Assembly (NCBI GenBank): GCA_002435715.1
Contig: DISD01000079.1
Location: 1-64,000, forward strand
DNA length: 64,000 nt
From: Rhodospirillaceae bacterium UBA6219
GTDB taxonomy: Bacteria; Pseudomonadota; Alphaproteobacteria; Rhodospirillales; Magnetospirillaceae
Reading direction: 5' to 3'
The position numbers were made by a program, and so were the translations under genes. Below, piece after piece: positions 7,066-14,435 of this stretch. The stretch's first letter is position 1. Each line of letters opens with the position of its first letter. The notes under the pieces were generated by a model that worked only from the letters and a program-made list of their open reading frames with translations, made no database searches and was not told the DNA's origin.

Positions 7066-10055
7066 GTGCGCTTCTCCTGTTGGATTTCAGTCAAATTGCC
7101 CAAACGGTCGATGGCGAATTTGCGGAATTCGGCCAATGTCTTGACCCCGATCCCGCGGGTCATCTCGGTCTTGGTGTGGTGGGGGGAAATGGCGACAGCC
7201 CCGGTCGAACGATCGGTGCCTCGGTAATAACCTTCGATCACCACGCCATCCGGTTTCACAGCCCGGACCCAAGACAGCGGGTACAGGCTCCACAGGAAGG
7301 TGAAGCCGTCATCGATGACTGTCCACTCGCTTTCCGCTTTGTTGGCGACGATGGCCCGGTTGGGCGGCGCGTCCAGTGTCGCCACTTCATGCGGATAGAC
7401 CGGCACCAGGAAGTACTCCCACTTGCCCTTTTTGTTGGCCTTGCGGAACACATCGACGCGGGCCATTTCTCCTCGGTCGGCGGCGCCGTCACGGACTTCC
7501 ACGTCCACTTTCTTGTTGGTGGCAAGGCGCACTTTACGGATGGGCTGGCCCTGATGGTCAAGGGGCGCGCTGCCCTTGGGCTTGCCGGCCTTGATCCAGG
7601 TGCGCAAGGACTCGATGACGCGGTGGTTGCGTTCGGCATCCTTGACCCGGTCCAGGTCTTTTTCGGTCAGTGCCTCGACCGATTTTCGTTCATAAACCAC
7701 CTTTTCACCGTCGCGTTCCGCCACTTGGCGGATGGTGGCGGCATGGCCGGCGCCCCGCGCCCGGCGCCGTTCGGCGCGGGAAACGGTGATGGTTTCCCAG
7801 GCTTGAATCGCATCGCGACGAAAGCCATCCCACGGTGGTTCCAGAGCGGCGAATTCACGGGGAGATCCTTCCTGTTCGGCCTTCTTGAACAATTCGGTCA
7901 GCCGTTGCAGCCGCGATTGGTCGATATAGGCGATGATCAGGGCGTCAAGGCCGTGATGACGGTCGTCTTCGATGCGTTTGCCGTTAGGGTCTTTCTTCAA
8001 TCCCTGAATGCCCCAGGCTCGACGCAGCCGGTCGGTCAGCGGGCCGGGGCGAGCGCGGATGTTCTGCTCTTTGATCGAAGGATAGCGGCCTTTCAGCGCA
8101 TGCAGCAGCAGACGGCAGGCATAGCGGGTGTCGTTGAGGTTGCGGTTGACGAACCGGCTTTCCAGGATCGACGCATCCTTCAGCAGGTAAACGCGCTTTT
8201 TATAGCCCTTCATCCCCAAGCAGCCGTTCACGCCCAAGGAAAGTCTGTCCCAGGTGGCGCTGTCACCGCCCAGCCATTCAAACGGTGTCTTGCTGCCTTT
8301 ATCCTGGTTGGCCTTGGTCCGGCACAGGGTCTTGTTTGCATAAGAATCGTCGCTGGAGCGGCTTAGGGGCAGGATATGGTCCACCTGTGTGATGCTACCG
8401 TCGCAGACCTCTTCCGTCGTGATATAGGTGTCGCTGTAAAGACAGCGGTTATTTTGTTCCTTCCATAATTCGAAACGCAGCAATTCCTCGGCATTGGCGC
8501 AGTCGCGGCCGATATCGGTACGGAACTGGGCGCGTAATGCGTCCTTCCGGCTGTTGCGCTTTTCGATGCCAGCGGTAATTTCCTGGCGTTCTTCCTGGCT
8601 TTTTCCGACCTCGCGCGCCAGTTCGACATGGATGTGGGTGGGGATTCCATATTGGCGGCGATGGGCTTCGATCACCGCGTTGACCTGCTTCATGCCTTCC
8701 AGCAGGGCTTTCTTGGCGATGGGGTTGCGGATGGTGTCGATGTCGCCTTCCGCCCGACGGGCGTGGTCGTATCCCACCTGCTCACAGGCTTTGTCATAGG
8801 TCATGCCTTGGGCCAGATGCGGGTTGATGGCCCGTGCCGCCTTGGCCGAGATATGGCCGGCGCCCTTGAATTTGGCGAAGATGCCTTTGGTGACTCCGTC
8901 CAGCAGGGCGGTCAGGATCAGTGGTTCTAATCCCAGTTCCTGCAAGTGGCGGCGGATGCTGTCGTCGGATTCACGAAAGGCCAGGACGGCGGCAATCTCG
9001 TCTAGGATGGCTGGGGTTTTGTTCAGGGATTGCCAGCCGGCTTCTCCCAGAGCCGTGTAAAGGGCATGGCTGCCGGGCATGGCGCCGCCGGTGCGGGTGG
9101 CGACATCGCGTTTGCCCTCTTCATCGGCGTTGATGCCGGCAAAGTGTTGATCGGGCGGAAGGTTCAACAGCTTGCGCAGCCGCTTGAAGGTCATGCCTTG
9201 CTGATGGCCGAAATCCTTCATGGCCGCCGAGATATCATCGGCGCCGAGCCGGCGTCCGCCCACTTCCAGATGCGCCAGACGCTGTAACAGGCGGAAACGT
9301 TCAAACGACGGAGCATGTTTGGCGGCGCGCATTTCCGTCGGCTCGAATGGACATTTGCCGACCATATCCCAGGAATCCCGTAATTCCCCTTGGGTGAAGG
9401 CCAATCCGATGAACTGGTCTTCCAGTTCCTGACTGGCGAATGTGCTGCCCAATCGGCGCTGGGCGCGCAGTAGCAGGCGGGTTTCGCTGATCAGGTCGTC
9501 GCGCAGCACGGTGCGGCTGTAATCGCCGTCGCGGTTGCGTTTGCGGGCTTGGAATTCCGGGTCCTGCCAGAACATCTGGCCGATGGTGCGCCCTTCCAGT
9601 CTTTCCTGGGTCTTGGCCACGGCGGTCAGCATCTTGCCGGCTTCCGGGTCGTTGCCACGATCTCGCTTGGAATTGGACTTGAAGCCGCGATGCTTGGCCA
9701 TGTGCCCCAGGGCGAGGGCCAGTTCGTGGGGCGTCAGTTTGCGTTCCAACCCCTCGGCCCGGGCCCGCCACGGGGCGTCGGCGCAAGAGGCCAAGGCGTG
9801 CTTGCCGTCCGTATCCAACAATCCATGGCGGTGCAGCAGGTCACGGATGTCGTTCATGCGCTGGCGGCGACGGTCGATGACCCGGCGCATGCCACGCGCC
9901 TGTCGCCGTAACTGATTGGTCGGCGTGTTTTCTTTGGCGGTTTCGGGGGCGTCGAAGGTCCGGGTGCCCATGCCGATGATTTCGTCATCGGTACAAAGCG
10001 CCCAGCCGCACGAAGCGATGCCCAGATCGATACCCAGATACAGATTGCCGCCCAT
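7041..10055 (-). CDS. cas9: Cas9 endonuclease, compact type II-C form (1004 aa)
   Basis: This is the RNA-guided DNA endonuclease of the locus. RuvC-I is GIDLGIASCGWA with D10. An Arg-rich bridge helix follows (about 49–75, RRQARGMRRVIDRRRQRM). RuvC-II is HVELAREV with E478, the HNH nuclease is QVDHILPLS with H560, and RuvC-III is HHGLDALIIA with H701/D704. All nuclease residues are present, so both strands should be cut. At 1004 aa it is at the small end of the family, like Neisseria and Campylobacter Cas9, and the REC lobe is short. The C-terminal ~250 residues should hold the WED and PAM-interacting regions. The start has AGGGTG just upstream. The PAM cannot be deduced here. Confidence 0.97.
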   Translation of the reverse strand: MGGNLYLGIDLGIASCGWALCTDDEIIGMGTRTFDAPETAKENTPTNQLRRQARGMRRVIDRRRQRMNDIRDLLHRHGLLDTDGKHALASCADAPWRARAEGLERKLTPHELALALGHMAKHRGFKSNSKRDRGNDPEAGKMLTAVAKTQERLEGRTIGQMFWQDPEFQARKRNRDGDYSRTVLRDDLISETRLLLRAQRRLGSTFASQELEDQFIGLAFTQGELRDSWDMVGKCPFEPTEMRAAKHAPSFERFRLLQRLAHLEVGGRRLGADDISAAMKDFGHQQGMTFKRLRKLLNLPPDQHFAGINADEEGKRDVATRTGGAMPGSHALYTALGEAGWQSLNKTPAILDEIAAVLAFRESDDSIRRHLQELGLEPLILTALLDGVTKGIFAKFKGAGHISAKAARAINPHLAQGMTYDKACEQVGYDHARRAEGDIDTIRNPIAKKALLEGMKQVNAVIEAHRRQYGIPTHIHVELAREVGKSQEERQEITAGIEKRNSRKDALRAQFRTDIGRDCANAEELLRFELWKEQNNRCLYSDTYITTEEVCDGSITQVDHILPLSRSSDDSYANKTLCRTKANQDKGSKTPFEWLGGDSATWDRLSLGVNGCLGMKGYKKRVYLLKDASILESRFVNRNLNDTRYACRLLLHALKGRYPSIKEQNIRARPGPLTDRLRRAWGIQGLKKDPNGKRIEDDRHHGLDALIIAYIDQSRLQRLTELFKKAEQEGSPREFAALEPPWDGFRRDAIQAWETITVSRAERRRARGAGHAATIRQVAERDGEKVVYERKSVEALTEKDLDRVKDAERNHRVIESLRTWIKAGKPKGSAPLDHQGQPIRKVRLATNKKVDVEVRDGAADRGEMARVDVFRKANKKGKWEYFLVPVYPHEVATLDAPPNRAIVANKAESEWTVIDDGFTFLWSLYPLSWVRAVKPDGVVIEGYYRGTDRSTGAVAISPHHTKTEMTRGIGVKTLAEFRKFAIDRLGNLTEIQQEKRTWHGEVCI

Positions 10056-10161
10056 GGATCACCCTACGTGAAAGTTGGGAATTTTCATGGGCAGTATGCT
10101 ACCGATGGTGGTCTGTGCTGGCAATTGCCTTGGAAGTGTTTGGACGGCCAATCCAAGCGGG

Positions 10162-10320
10162 TTAGTAAAGCTTTGCCGCTAGCGCAATCAACGAACTGAT
10201 GAGGTAGAGGATCGCGTTGAGGTCCACCTTGGGGCGTTGGCGATTATCCGGCTGGGGCTTGGTTCGTTTCCGAGGTGGTTTCGGGTGACGAGTGGGTTGG
10301 GGGCGGGGCTTCTGATGCAT
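10162..10320 (-). CDS. Candidate 52-aa basic/hydrophobic small protein upstream of cas9
   Basis: An open frame in cas orientation lies 106 bases upstream of cas9, in what would be the cas9 leader. It starts MHQKPRPQPTRHPKPPRKRT and ends with an apolar helix, VDLNAILYLISSLIALAAKLY. The first half is proline-rich and strongly basic; the second could be an amphipathic or membrane helix. Only GGAA precedes the ATG, so the ribosome site is weak, and third-codon GC is moderate. A frame of this length is not rare by chance in GC-rich DNA. I do not recognise the product. It could be a leader peptide, an accessory Cas protein, or non-coding. Confidence 0.3.
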   Translation of the reverse strand: MHQKPRPQPTRHPKPPRKRTKPQPDNRQRPKVDLNAILYLISSLIALAAKLY

Positions 10321-10329
10321 GTGTTTCCA

Positions 10330-10335
10330 TTTATA
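10330..10335 (-). promoter_or_regulatory. Candidate −10 box of the cas9 operon promoter
   Basis: TATAAA on the minus strand is the best −10-like hexamer upstream of cas9. It would give a leader of roughly 270 bases. No good −35 lies 16–18 bases upstream, although three TTGCA motifs (near 10346, 10359 and 10375) could be activator or operator sites. The prediction is weak by sequence alone. Confidence 0.35.
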
Positions 10336-10344
10336 CGAGCTGTT
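10335..10344 (+). promoter_or_regulatory. Ten-base match to the pseudo-guide of the long tracrRNA
   Basis: ACGAGCTGTT here is identical to 10422–10431, the ten bases immediately 5' of the degenerate repeat at 10432. It touches the proposed cas9 −10 box. If the long RNA guides Cas9, this would be its seed target, with ATTGCAAA (10345–10352) in the PAM position. Identity stops exactly after ten bases. Confidence 0.45.
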
Positions 10345-10431
10345 ATTGCAAATCTATGTGCAAAGGGTTTTCATTGCAATGATACTTCGGCATGTGTAGT
10401 CCGAATGTGCACGCTTAGAGCACGAGCTGTT

Positions 10432-10449
10432 GCCGTGGCTTCCCTACCG
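10432..10449 (+). repeat. Degenerate CRISPR repeat (repeat-like half) in the tracrRNA region
   Basis: GCCGTGGCTTCCCTACCG matches repeat positions 1–18 at 17 of 18 bases; similarity fades after this. It lies 128 bases upstream of the anti-repeat core in the opposite sense, forming a long inverted repeat. Confidence 0.8.
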
Positions 10450-10536
10450 CCTATGCGGCCAAGGATAACGCTAGTCCGCTTGTCGTCAGGATATTCGTGC
10501 CGAGCACGGGCATGACCCCACGGGGAGCGGGTGGTC

Positions 10537-10565
10537 TTGACAGCTTCCCCATGAGCTGTCATCTG
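10537..10565 (+). promoter_or_regulatory. Predicted promoter of the short tracrRNA
   Basis: A perfect −35 TTGACA (10537–10542) is followed, after 17 bases, by a weak −10 CATCTG (10560–10565). Initiation about seven bases later would fall at ~10572, right at the start of the anti-repeat. The same stretch contains the inverted repeat GACAGCT/AGCTGTC (10539–10545 and 10554–10560), which could be an operator or an RNA hairpin in a longer transcript. Confidence 0.55.
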
Positions 10566-10570
10566 TGGTT

Positions 10571-10682
10571 GCGGGAGTCGGTAGGGAAGCCACGGTAAGT
10601 TGGTTTTCCAATCGCAGGATGCACGAAACGACGTGCCTTAGACCCTCCATCCGGCTTTGCCGGGTGGGGGGAATTCCTTTTT
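10571..10682 (+). ncRNA. tracrRNA (short form)
   Basis: The anti-repeat 10573–10595 pairs with the first 23 bases of the CRISPR repeat, with a single G·U wobble. It is followed by a small TTGG/CCAA hairpin (about 10600–10611), a GCACG/CGTGC hairpin (10621–10636), and a strong GC hairpin with a U-tract. The order anti-repeat, nexus hairpin, 3' hairpins matches type II tracrRNAs. It is divergent from cas9 and on the same strand as the array. It base-pairs with pre-crRNA and loads it into Cas9; RNase III processing is expected from the family. The exact 5' end is inferred from the promoter. Confidence 0.85.
10643..10682 (+). terminator. Intrinsic terminator of tracrRNA
   Basis: CCCTCC-AT-CCGGC (10643–10655) pairs with GCCGG-GT-GGGGGG (10659–10671) around a TTT loop. 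A run of five T ends at 10682, exactly where the convergent minus-strand gene stops. Confidence 0.85.
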
Positions 10683-11263
10683 CAGGGCTGGGTTTCCGGT
10701 TGGGGCAGGGGATGGCCGTGCCGGCTGAGGACCCGGGCGATGTCGGCGGCGATGACGTCGATATAGATGGGGTGCAGGCGACGCAGGTCGCACCATGACC
10801 ACAGGCCGATGGGCTGGCGTTTCTTGAACCCCAGTTGTCCGGTGGTCCGCACATAGGCCATGCGCACGGTGCCGGTGCCCACATGGAAACGGTCGGTGCC
10901 GCTGCCCAGAACGTCGGAATATTGGAATTCGTGGCTCCAGCAGCGTTTGTCGCCGGTGAAGAAATAAACTTCGAACGAATCCTCGTGTTCCTTGATCTTG
11001 AACCCGGCGGGAATGCCCCGGCTGTGCCGCCACAAGGTGGCGGCGTAAAGCCAGCCCACCGGAATGCCCATCACCGCGTAAAGCCCCAGGGCGAACCAAT
11101 CGCCGTCATGCTGGGGCATGCCGTGTTTGGCCAGCATGGTGACCAGCATGAACAGCGGAATCACCCCCATGACCCAGCCGAGGAAATGGCTGACCACGTT
11201 CATGTGGGCTTCGTGGGTTTGCTGGTACGGACCGGGCGGGTCGGGGGTGATGACCTGGATCAC
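10682..11263 (-). CDS. Two-TM membrane protein of unknown function
   Basis: This 193-aa protein has two hydrophobic segments (about residues 24–45 and 57–80) near the N-terminus, followed by a ~110-residue soluble domain rich in beta-type sequence (FEVYFFTGDKRCWSHEFQY). I do not recognise a family; the layout resembles small membrane proteins with a PH-like C-terminal domain. The start is GTG at 11263, overlapping the stop of the upstream helicase gene (GTGA), so the two are probably co-translated. The 3' end abuts the tracrRNA terminator. Confidence 0.7.
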   Translation of the reverse strand: MIQVITPDPPGPYQQTHEAHMNVVSHFLGWVMGVIPLFMLVTMLAKHGMPQHDGDWFALGLYAVMGIPVGWLYAATLWRHSRGIPAGFKIKEHEDSFEVYFFTGDKRCWSHEFQYSDVLGSGTDRFHVGTGTVRMAYVRTTGQLGFKKRQPIGLWSWCDLRRLHPIYIDVIAADIARVLSRHGHPLPQPETQP

Positions 11264-14055
11264 GGGGCGTCCTTCAGGAAATCGCGGGTCAGGGTGACCG
11301 CCTCGGCCAAGCCGATTTTCTGCACGGCGACGCCGGGGGGAAAGGCCGAATGCAGGCGGGACGGCATCATCGGGTCCAGCAGCACGAACACCCCGTGGTC
11401 GCCGGCCCGGCGCACCAGCCGGCCAAAGGCCTGTTTCAGCCGCAGCCGCGCCAGCATGTCGTCATAGGATTTGCCGCCGAACGCATTGCGGCGGTGCTTG
11501 TGCAAGATGTCGGGGCGCGGCCACGGCACCCGGTCGAAGACGATCAGGCGCAAGCTGCGCCCCGGCACGTCCACCCCGTCGCGTACCGCATCGGTGCCCA
11601 ACAGGCAGGATTCTTCCTCGGCGCGGAAGATGTCCACCAAGGTGCCGGTGTCCAGATTGTCCACATGCTGGGCGTAAAGCGGCAGGTTGGCGTGGTCCAT
11701 GGCCTCGGCGATGCGTTTGTGCACCGCTTTTAACCGCGAGATGGCGGTGAACAGGCCCAAGCCGCCGCCGCCCGCCGCCAGGAACAATTCCCGATAGGCC
11801 GCCGCCACCTGGTTCAAATCGTCCTTGCGCACGTCGGAGACCACCAGAACCTTGGTCTGCGCCGGATAATCGAAGGGCGAGGCCATGGCGGCGCGGATGG
11901 GCGGATTGGGCAAATGCACGGCACCGCTGCGCCGTTCGGCGGCGGCCCATCCCATGTCGTTGTCGCCGTCGCGCAGGGTGGCCGAGGTGATCAGCAGCCC
12001 ATGGGCGGGTTCCGCCACTGTCTTGGCGAAGGGCAAAGTGGGGTCGACCCAATGGCGATGCATGCCGACATCGAAGTCGCGGCCTTCGATCCGTTCCACC
12101 GAAAACCAGTCAACGTATTTATCCGCCCCCAAAGCGGCCGCCCCGCCAGCCCCGCTTTGGGGGCGTAAGGGATTCGGGGCGCTTTCGATCAATTCCTCCA
12201 GCATGGATTTCCAGCCGGCGATGGGCAGAAGCGCCCGACGCTCGATGGACCGCACCAAGCCCTCGATGCGCGAGCGTGTGGCGGTTTCCAGCTCGGCGGC
12301 GTCGTCATCCAGGGCTTGCGCCAACACTTTGGCCAGGGTCTGCAGCGGCGCCCCTAGCTTGCCCAGGGCTTGCGCCAGTTCGGCGGCGGCTTCCAGCAAG
12401 CCGTCCACCGGCGGCTGGCATTCGGTTTCCAGGCTATAGGGGCTGTCGGCACCTTGGGTGCGGGCATAGACCTGCTGGCGCACCAGGGCCAGGAAACGTT
12501 CGGCGGCGTTGATGGGGGCGCCGTCGGCCAGACGGTTCTGCCAGCCGGTGGCCGGCAGGGCATGGGCGCCGGTCAGGGCGCCGTCCAGGGCGGCCGGTGC
12601 CTCGGCGGCCAGACCCAACAGGTCTTCGGCCCGGCGCTTCAGGCCGCGGGCGCGGGATTTGGTGCCCTGTTCCTCGGCGCCCAGCAGCCAGCGCCGCACC
12701 TCGATGCCTTCCAATCCCGACAGATGGGCGGAAAAGGCGCCGTCGGCGGCGTCGAAGACGTGGTGGCCCTCGTCGAACACATAACGGGTGGGGGTGGCGC
12801 CGTCATCCATTCCGCCCATGGCCGCCTGGATCATCACCAGCGCGTGGTTGGCGATGACGATGTCGGCGCGCCGCGCCTTGCGGATTGCGCGTTCGATGAA
12901 GCATTTGGAATAATGCGGGCAGGCGGAGAAGATGCACTCGCCGCGTCGGTCGGCCAGACCCAGGGTGCGGGCGCGGCCCAAAAGGTCGCCCAGCCAGGCG
13001 GGGAAGTCGCCGCCCACCATGTCGCCATCGCGCGTCGCCAAGGCCCAGCGCGCCATCAGGCCCGAGGCCACCGCCTCTTGTACCCGGTTGCGCGACACCT
13101 GTTCTTCCAGGTTCAGCAGACACAGATAATTCTCGCGCCCCTTGCGCACCACCACCTTGCGCGACTTGGTGCCGGGATCGGGATACAGCCGGTCCAGTTC
13201 GGTATCCAACTGGCGCTGCAGGTTGCGGGTATAGGTGGACAACCACACCGGTGCCCCGTTCTTTTCCGCCCACACCGATGCCGGGGCGATGTAGCCCAGG
13301 GTCTTGCCGGTACCGGTGCCGGCCTCGGCCAACACCAGATGCGGTTCGCCTTCCATCTGACGCGGCTGAAAGGCGGCGGCGGCGGCCGAGGCGTAATCGG
13401 CCTGGGCCGGACGTTGTTCGGAATCGCTGCCCAGCAGGCGGTCCAGTCGTTGGCGGGCTTCGGTGGGGTCGACCGGAATGCTGCCGCTGGGCGGTTCGGG
13501 CGTGTGTTCCGACCATTCGGGCAGGCGTTCCCACACCCGAAGGCCGGACCCCCGGGCGTTGTCGCCGGTGACCCCCAAGGCCGCCAGCACCGAATTGCCC
13601 CAGCCCCAACCGGCCCGTGCCATGGCCCAGGCGGCGGATTTGGTGTCGGAAGCGCGGGCCGCCGTGTCGGCCAAGGTGCGTTCGGCCAGTTCCTGCAACA
13701 GCACGCGGGTGATGCGGATCAGGGCTTCCGCCTGGTCTTCCAGATCGGCGGGGCGGACCAGCCCCAAGGCCTCGGCCAAGCCCCGCACGGTGGGCAGGCA
13801 AAAGCGTGCCGGGCGCACGAAGGCGAACAATTCCAGCACGTCCAGGCAGGTGAAATCGTCCAGGCCCAGCCGCGCGGCACTGGCCGGGGCATGGCAGACC
13901 AAGGGGCATTCAGCTTTGGCCCGCCGGCTGGCGGCCGCCAAATCCAGGTGGTGGAACTCGCCGTCGGTGTCCAGCAAGACGGCGCCGCGCAACGCCACCA
14001 CCAGGGTGGGGGCATGCGGCAGCAGGATGCGGGAAGGGGCAGGCGGCGCGGACAT
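11260..14055 (-). CDS. DinG-type ATP-dependent DNA helicase (XPD/Rad3-like, Fe–S)
   Basis: This 931-aa superfamily 2 helicase has an N-terminal ~210-residue region, then Walker A AGTGTGKT (K251). Cysteines consistent with a 4Fe–4S cluster follow (CLLNLEEQ near 312; CIFSACPHYSKC near 374–384). The DEAH-type box is DEGH (near 427), and the C-terminal motif set ends VRDGVDVPGRSLRLIVFDRVPW and KQAFGRLVRRAGD. This order matches DinG/XPD, which unwind 5'-to-3' and handle R-loops and repair structures. The N-terminal extension is not a recognisable exonuclease. It is co-translated with the small membrane protein downstream. The precise physiological role is not shown by sequence. Confidence 0.88.
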   Translation of the reverse strand: MSAPPAPSRILLPHAPTLVVALRGAVLLDTDGEFHHLDLAAASRRAKAECPLVCHAPASAARLGLDDFTCLDVLELFAFVRPARFCLPTVRGLAEALGLVRPADLEDQAEALIRITRVLLQELAERTLADTAARASDTKSAAWAMARAGWGWGNSVLAALGVTGDNARGSGLRVWERLPEWSEHTPEPPSGSIPVDPTEARQRLDRLLGSDSEQRPAQADYASAAAAAFQPRQMEGEPHLVLAEAGTGTGKTLGYIAPASVWAEKNGAPVWLSTYTRNLQRQLDTELDRLYPDPGTKSRKVVVRKGRENYLCLLNLEEQVSRNRVQEAVASGLMARWALATRDGDMVGGDFPAWLGDLLGRARTLGLADRRGECIFSACPHYSKCFIERAIRKARRADIVIANHALVMIQAAMGGMDDGATPTRYVFDEGHHVFDAADGAFSAHLSGLEGIEVRRWLLGAEEQGTKSRARGLKRRAEDLLGLAAEAPAALDGALTGAHALPATGWQNRLADGAPINAAERFLALVRQQVYARTQGADSPYSLETECQPPVDGLLEAAAELAQALGKLGAPLQTLAKVLAQALDDDAAELETATRSRIEGLVRSIERRALLPIAGWKSMLEELIESAPNPLRPQSGAGGAAALGADKYVDWFSVERIEGRDFDVGMHRHWVDPTLPFAKTVAEPAHGLLITSATLRDGDNDMGWAAAERRSGAVHLPNPPIRAAMASPFDYPAQTKVLVVSDVRKDDLNQVAAAYRELFLAAGGGGLGLFTAISRLKAVHKRIAEAMDHANLPLYAQHVDNLDTGTLVDIFRAEEESCLLGTDAVRDGVDVPGRSLRLIVFDRVPWPRPDILHKHRRNAFGGKSYDDMLARLRLKQAFGRLVRRAGDHGVFVLLDPMMPSRLHSAFPPGVAVQKIGLAEAVTLTRDFLKDAP

Positions 14056-14147
14056 GGCCGGAGTATAGGCGGAACAAAGAGCGTCCGCATGGACTTTTCA
14101 CGCCACCAGTGCTTGAATGGCGAAAGCCTTGTTTCGGAGTTCGCGAC

Positions 14148-14435
14148 ATGCGTTCGCTGGCCGCTTTCTTTGGGGTTCTGCTGTTTCCGGTCGTGGCGGG
14201 GGCGGATGACAAACCTGTGATCGTCGTTTCTCCTCCCGGGTCGGGCACCACCATCGTCAAGGACGGGGGGGAAACCTCGGTGCTGAAGCAAACTCCCACC
14301 GGAACAGTGGGTAAGATGGGCAAGGACAAGGTCATCCTGCACAGCGACGGCAAGGGCAACACCGTCGGCAAAATCGGCAAGGACACGTTGTTCTGCCACA
14401 CCGATCCCCGTTCGGGGGTGAGCATTTGCAAATAG
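14148..14435 (+). CDS. Small secreted protein with GKxGKD repeats
   Basis: This 95-aa protein begins with a clear signal peptide (MRSLAAFFGVLLFPVVAGADD). The ATG at 14148 is preferred over an upstream in-frame codon because CGGAG precedes it and the signal peptide then starts at residue 1. The mature part contains two copies of a motif, TVGKMGKDKVILHSD and TVGKIGKDTLFCHTD, and two cysteines. The function is unknown; an exported, possibly cell-envelope protein. It overlaps the start of the following hybrid kinase gene by ten bases, suggesting co-expression and perhaps a role in sensing. Confidence 0.7.
   Translation: MRSLAAFFGVLLFPVVAGADDKPVIVVSPPGSGTTIVKDGGETSVLKQTPTGTVGKMGKDKVILHSDGKGNTVGKIGKDTLFCHTDPRSGVSICK

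Larger units (their letters stand above)
10407..10682 (+). ncRNA. Candidate long-form tracrRNA (tracr-L) forming a natural single guide
   Basis: On the tracrRNA strand, 10432–10449 copies the first 18 bases of the CRISPR repeat with one T-to-C change. That change makes bases 10433–10449 perfectly complementary to the anti-repeat at 10579–10595 (17 of 17), better than the true repeat, which needs one G·U pair. A transcript starting upstream of 10422 and ending at the tracrRNA terminator would fold into a one-piece guide scaffold with ACGAGCTGTT as the guide 3' end. This is the layout of tracr-L in Streptococcus pyogenes, which represses the cas promoter without cleavage because the guide match is short. 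The start site is not resolved: TTGCAA (10374–10379) and TGTAGT (10395–10400) are a weak promoter candidate. The existence of the transcript is an inference. Confidence 0.5.

Noticed and set aside
10432..10449. This pseudo-repeat as the true anti-repeat of a minus-strand tracrRNA
   Set aside because: On the minus strand it is not followed by nexus or terminator hairpins, whereas the plus-strand copy at 10573–10595 is followed by both, with a U-tract.
10237..10515. A 92-codon plus-strand frame through the tracrRNA region
   Set aside because: No ribosome site, no recognisable motif, and it crosses the pseudo-repeat and proposed guide.
12370..14220. A 616-codon plus-strand frame opposite the DinG-type helicase
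   Set aside because: Low-complexity G/A/Q-rich translation and full overlap with a gene carrying helicase motifs; a typical antisense shadow.
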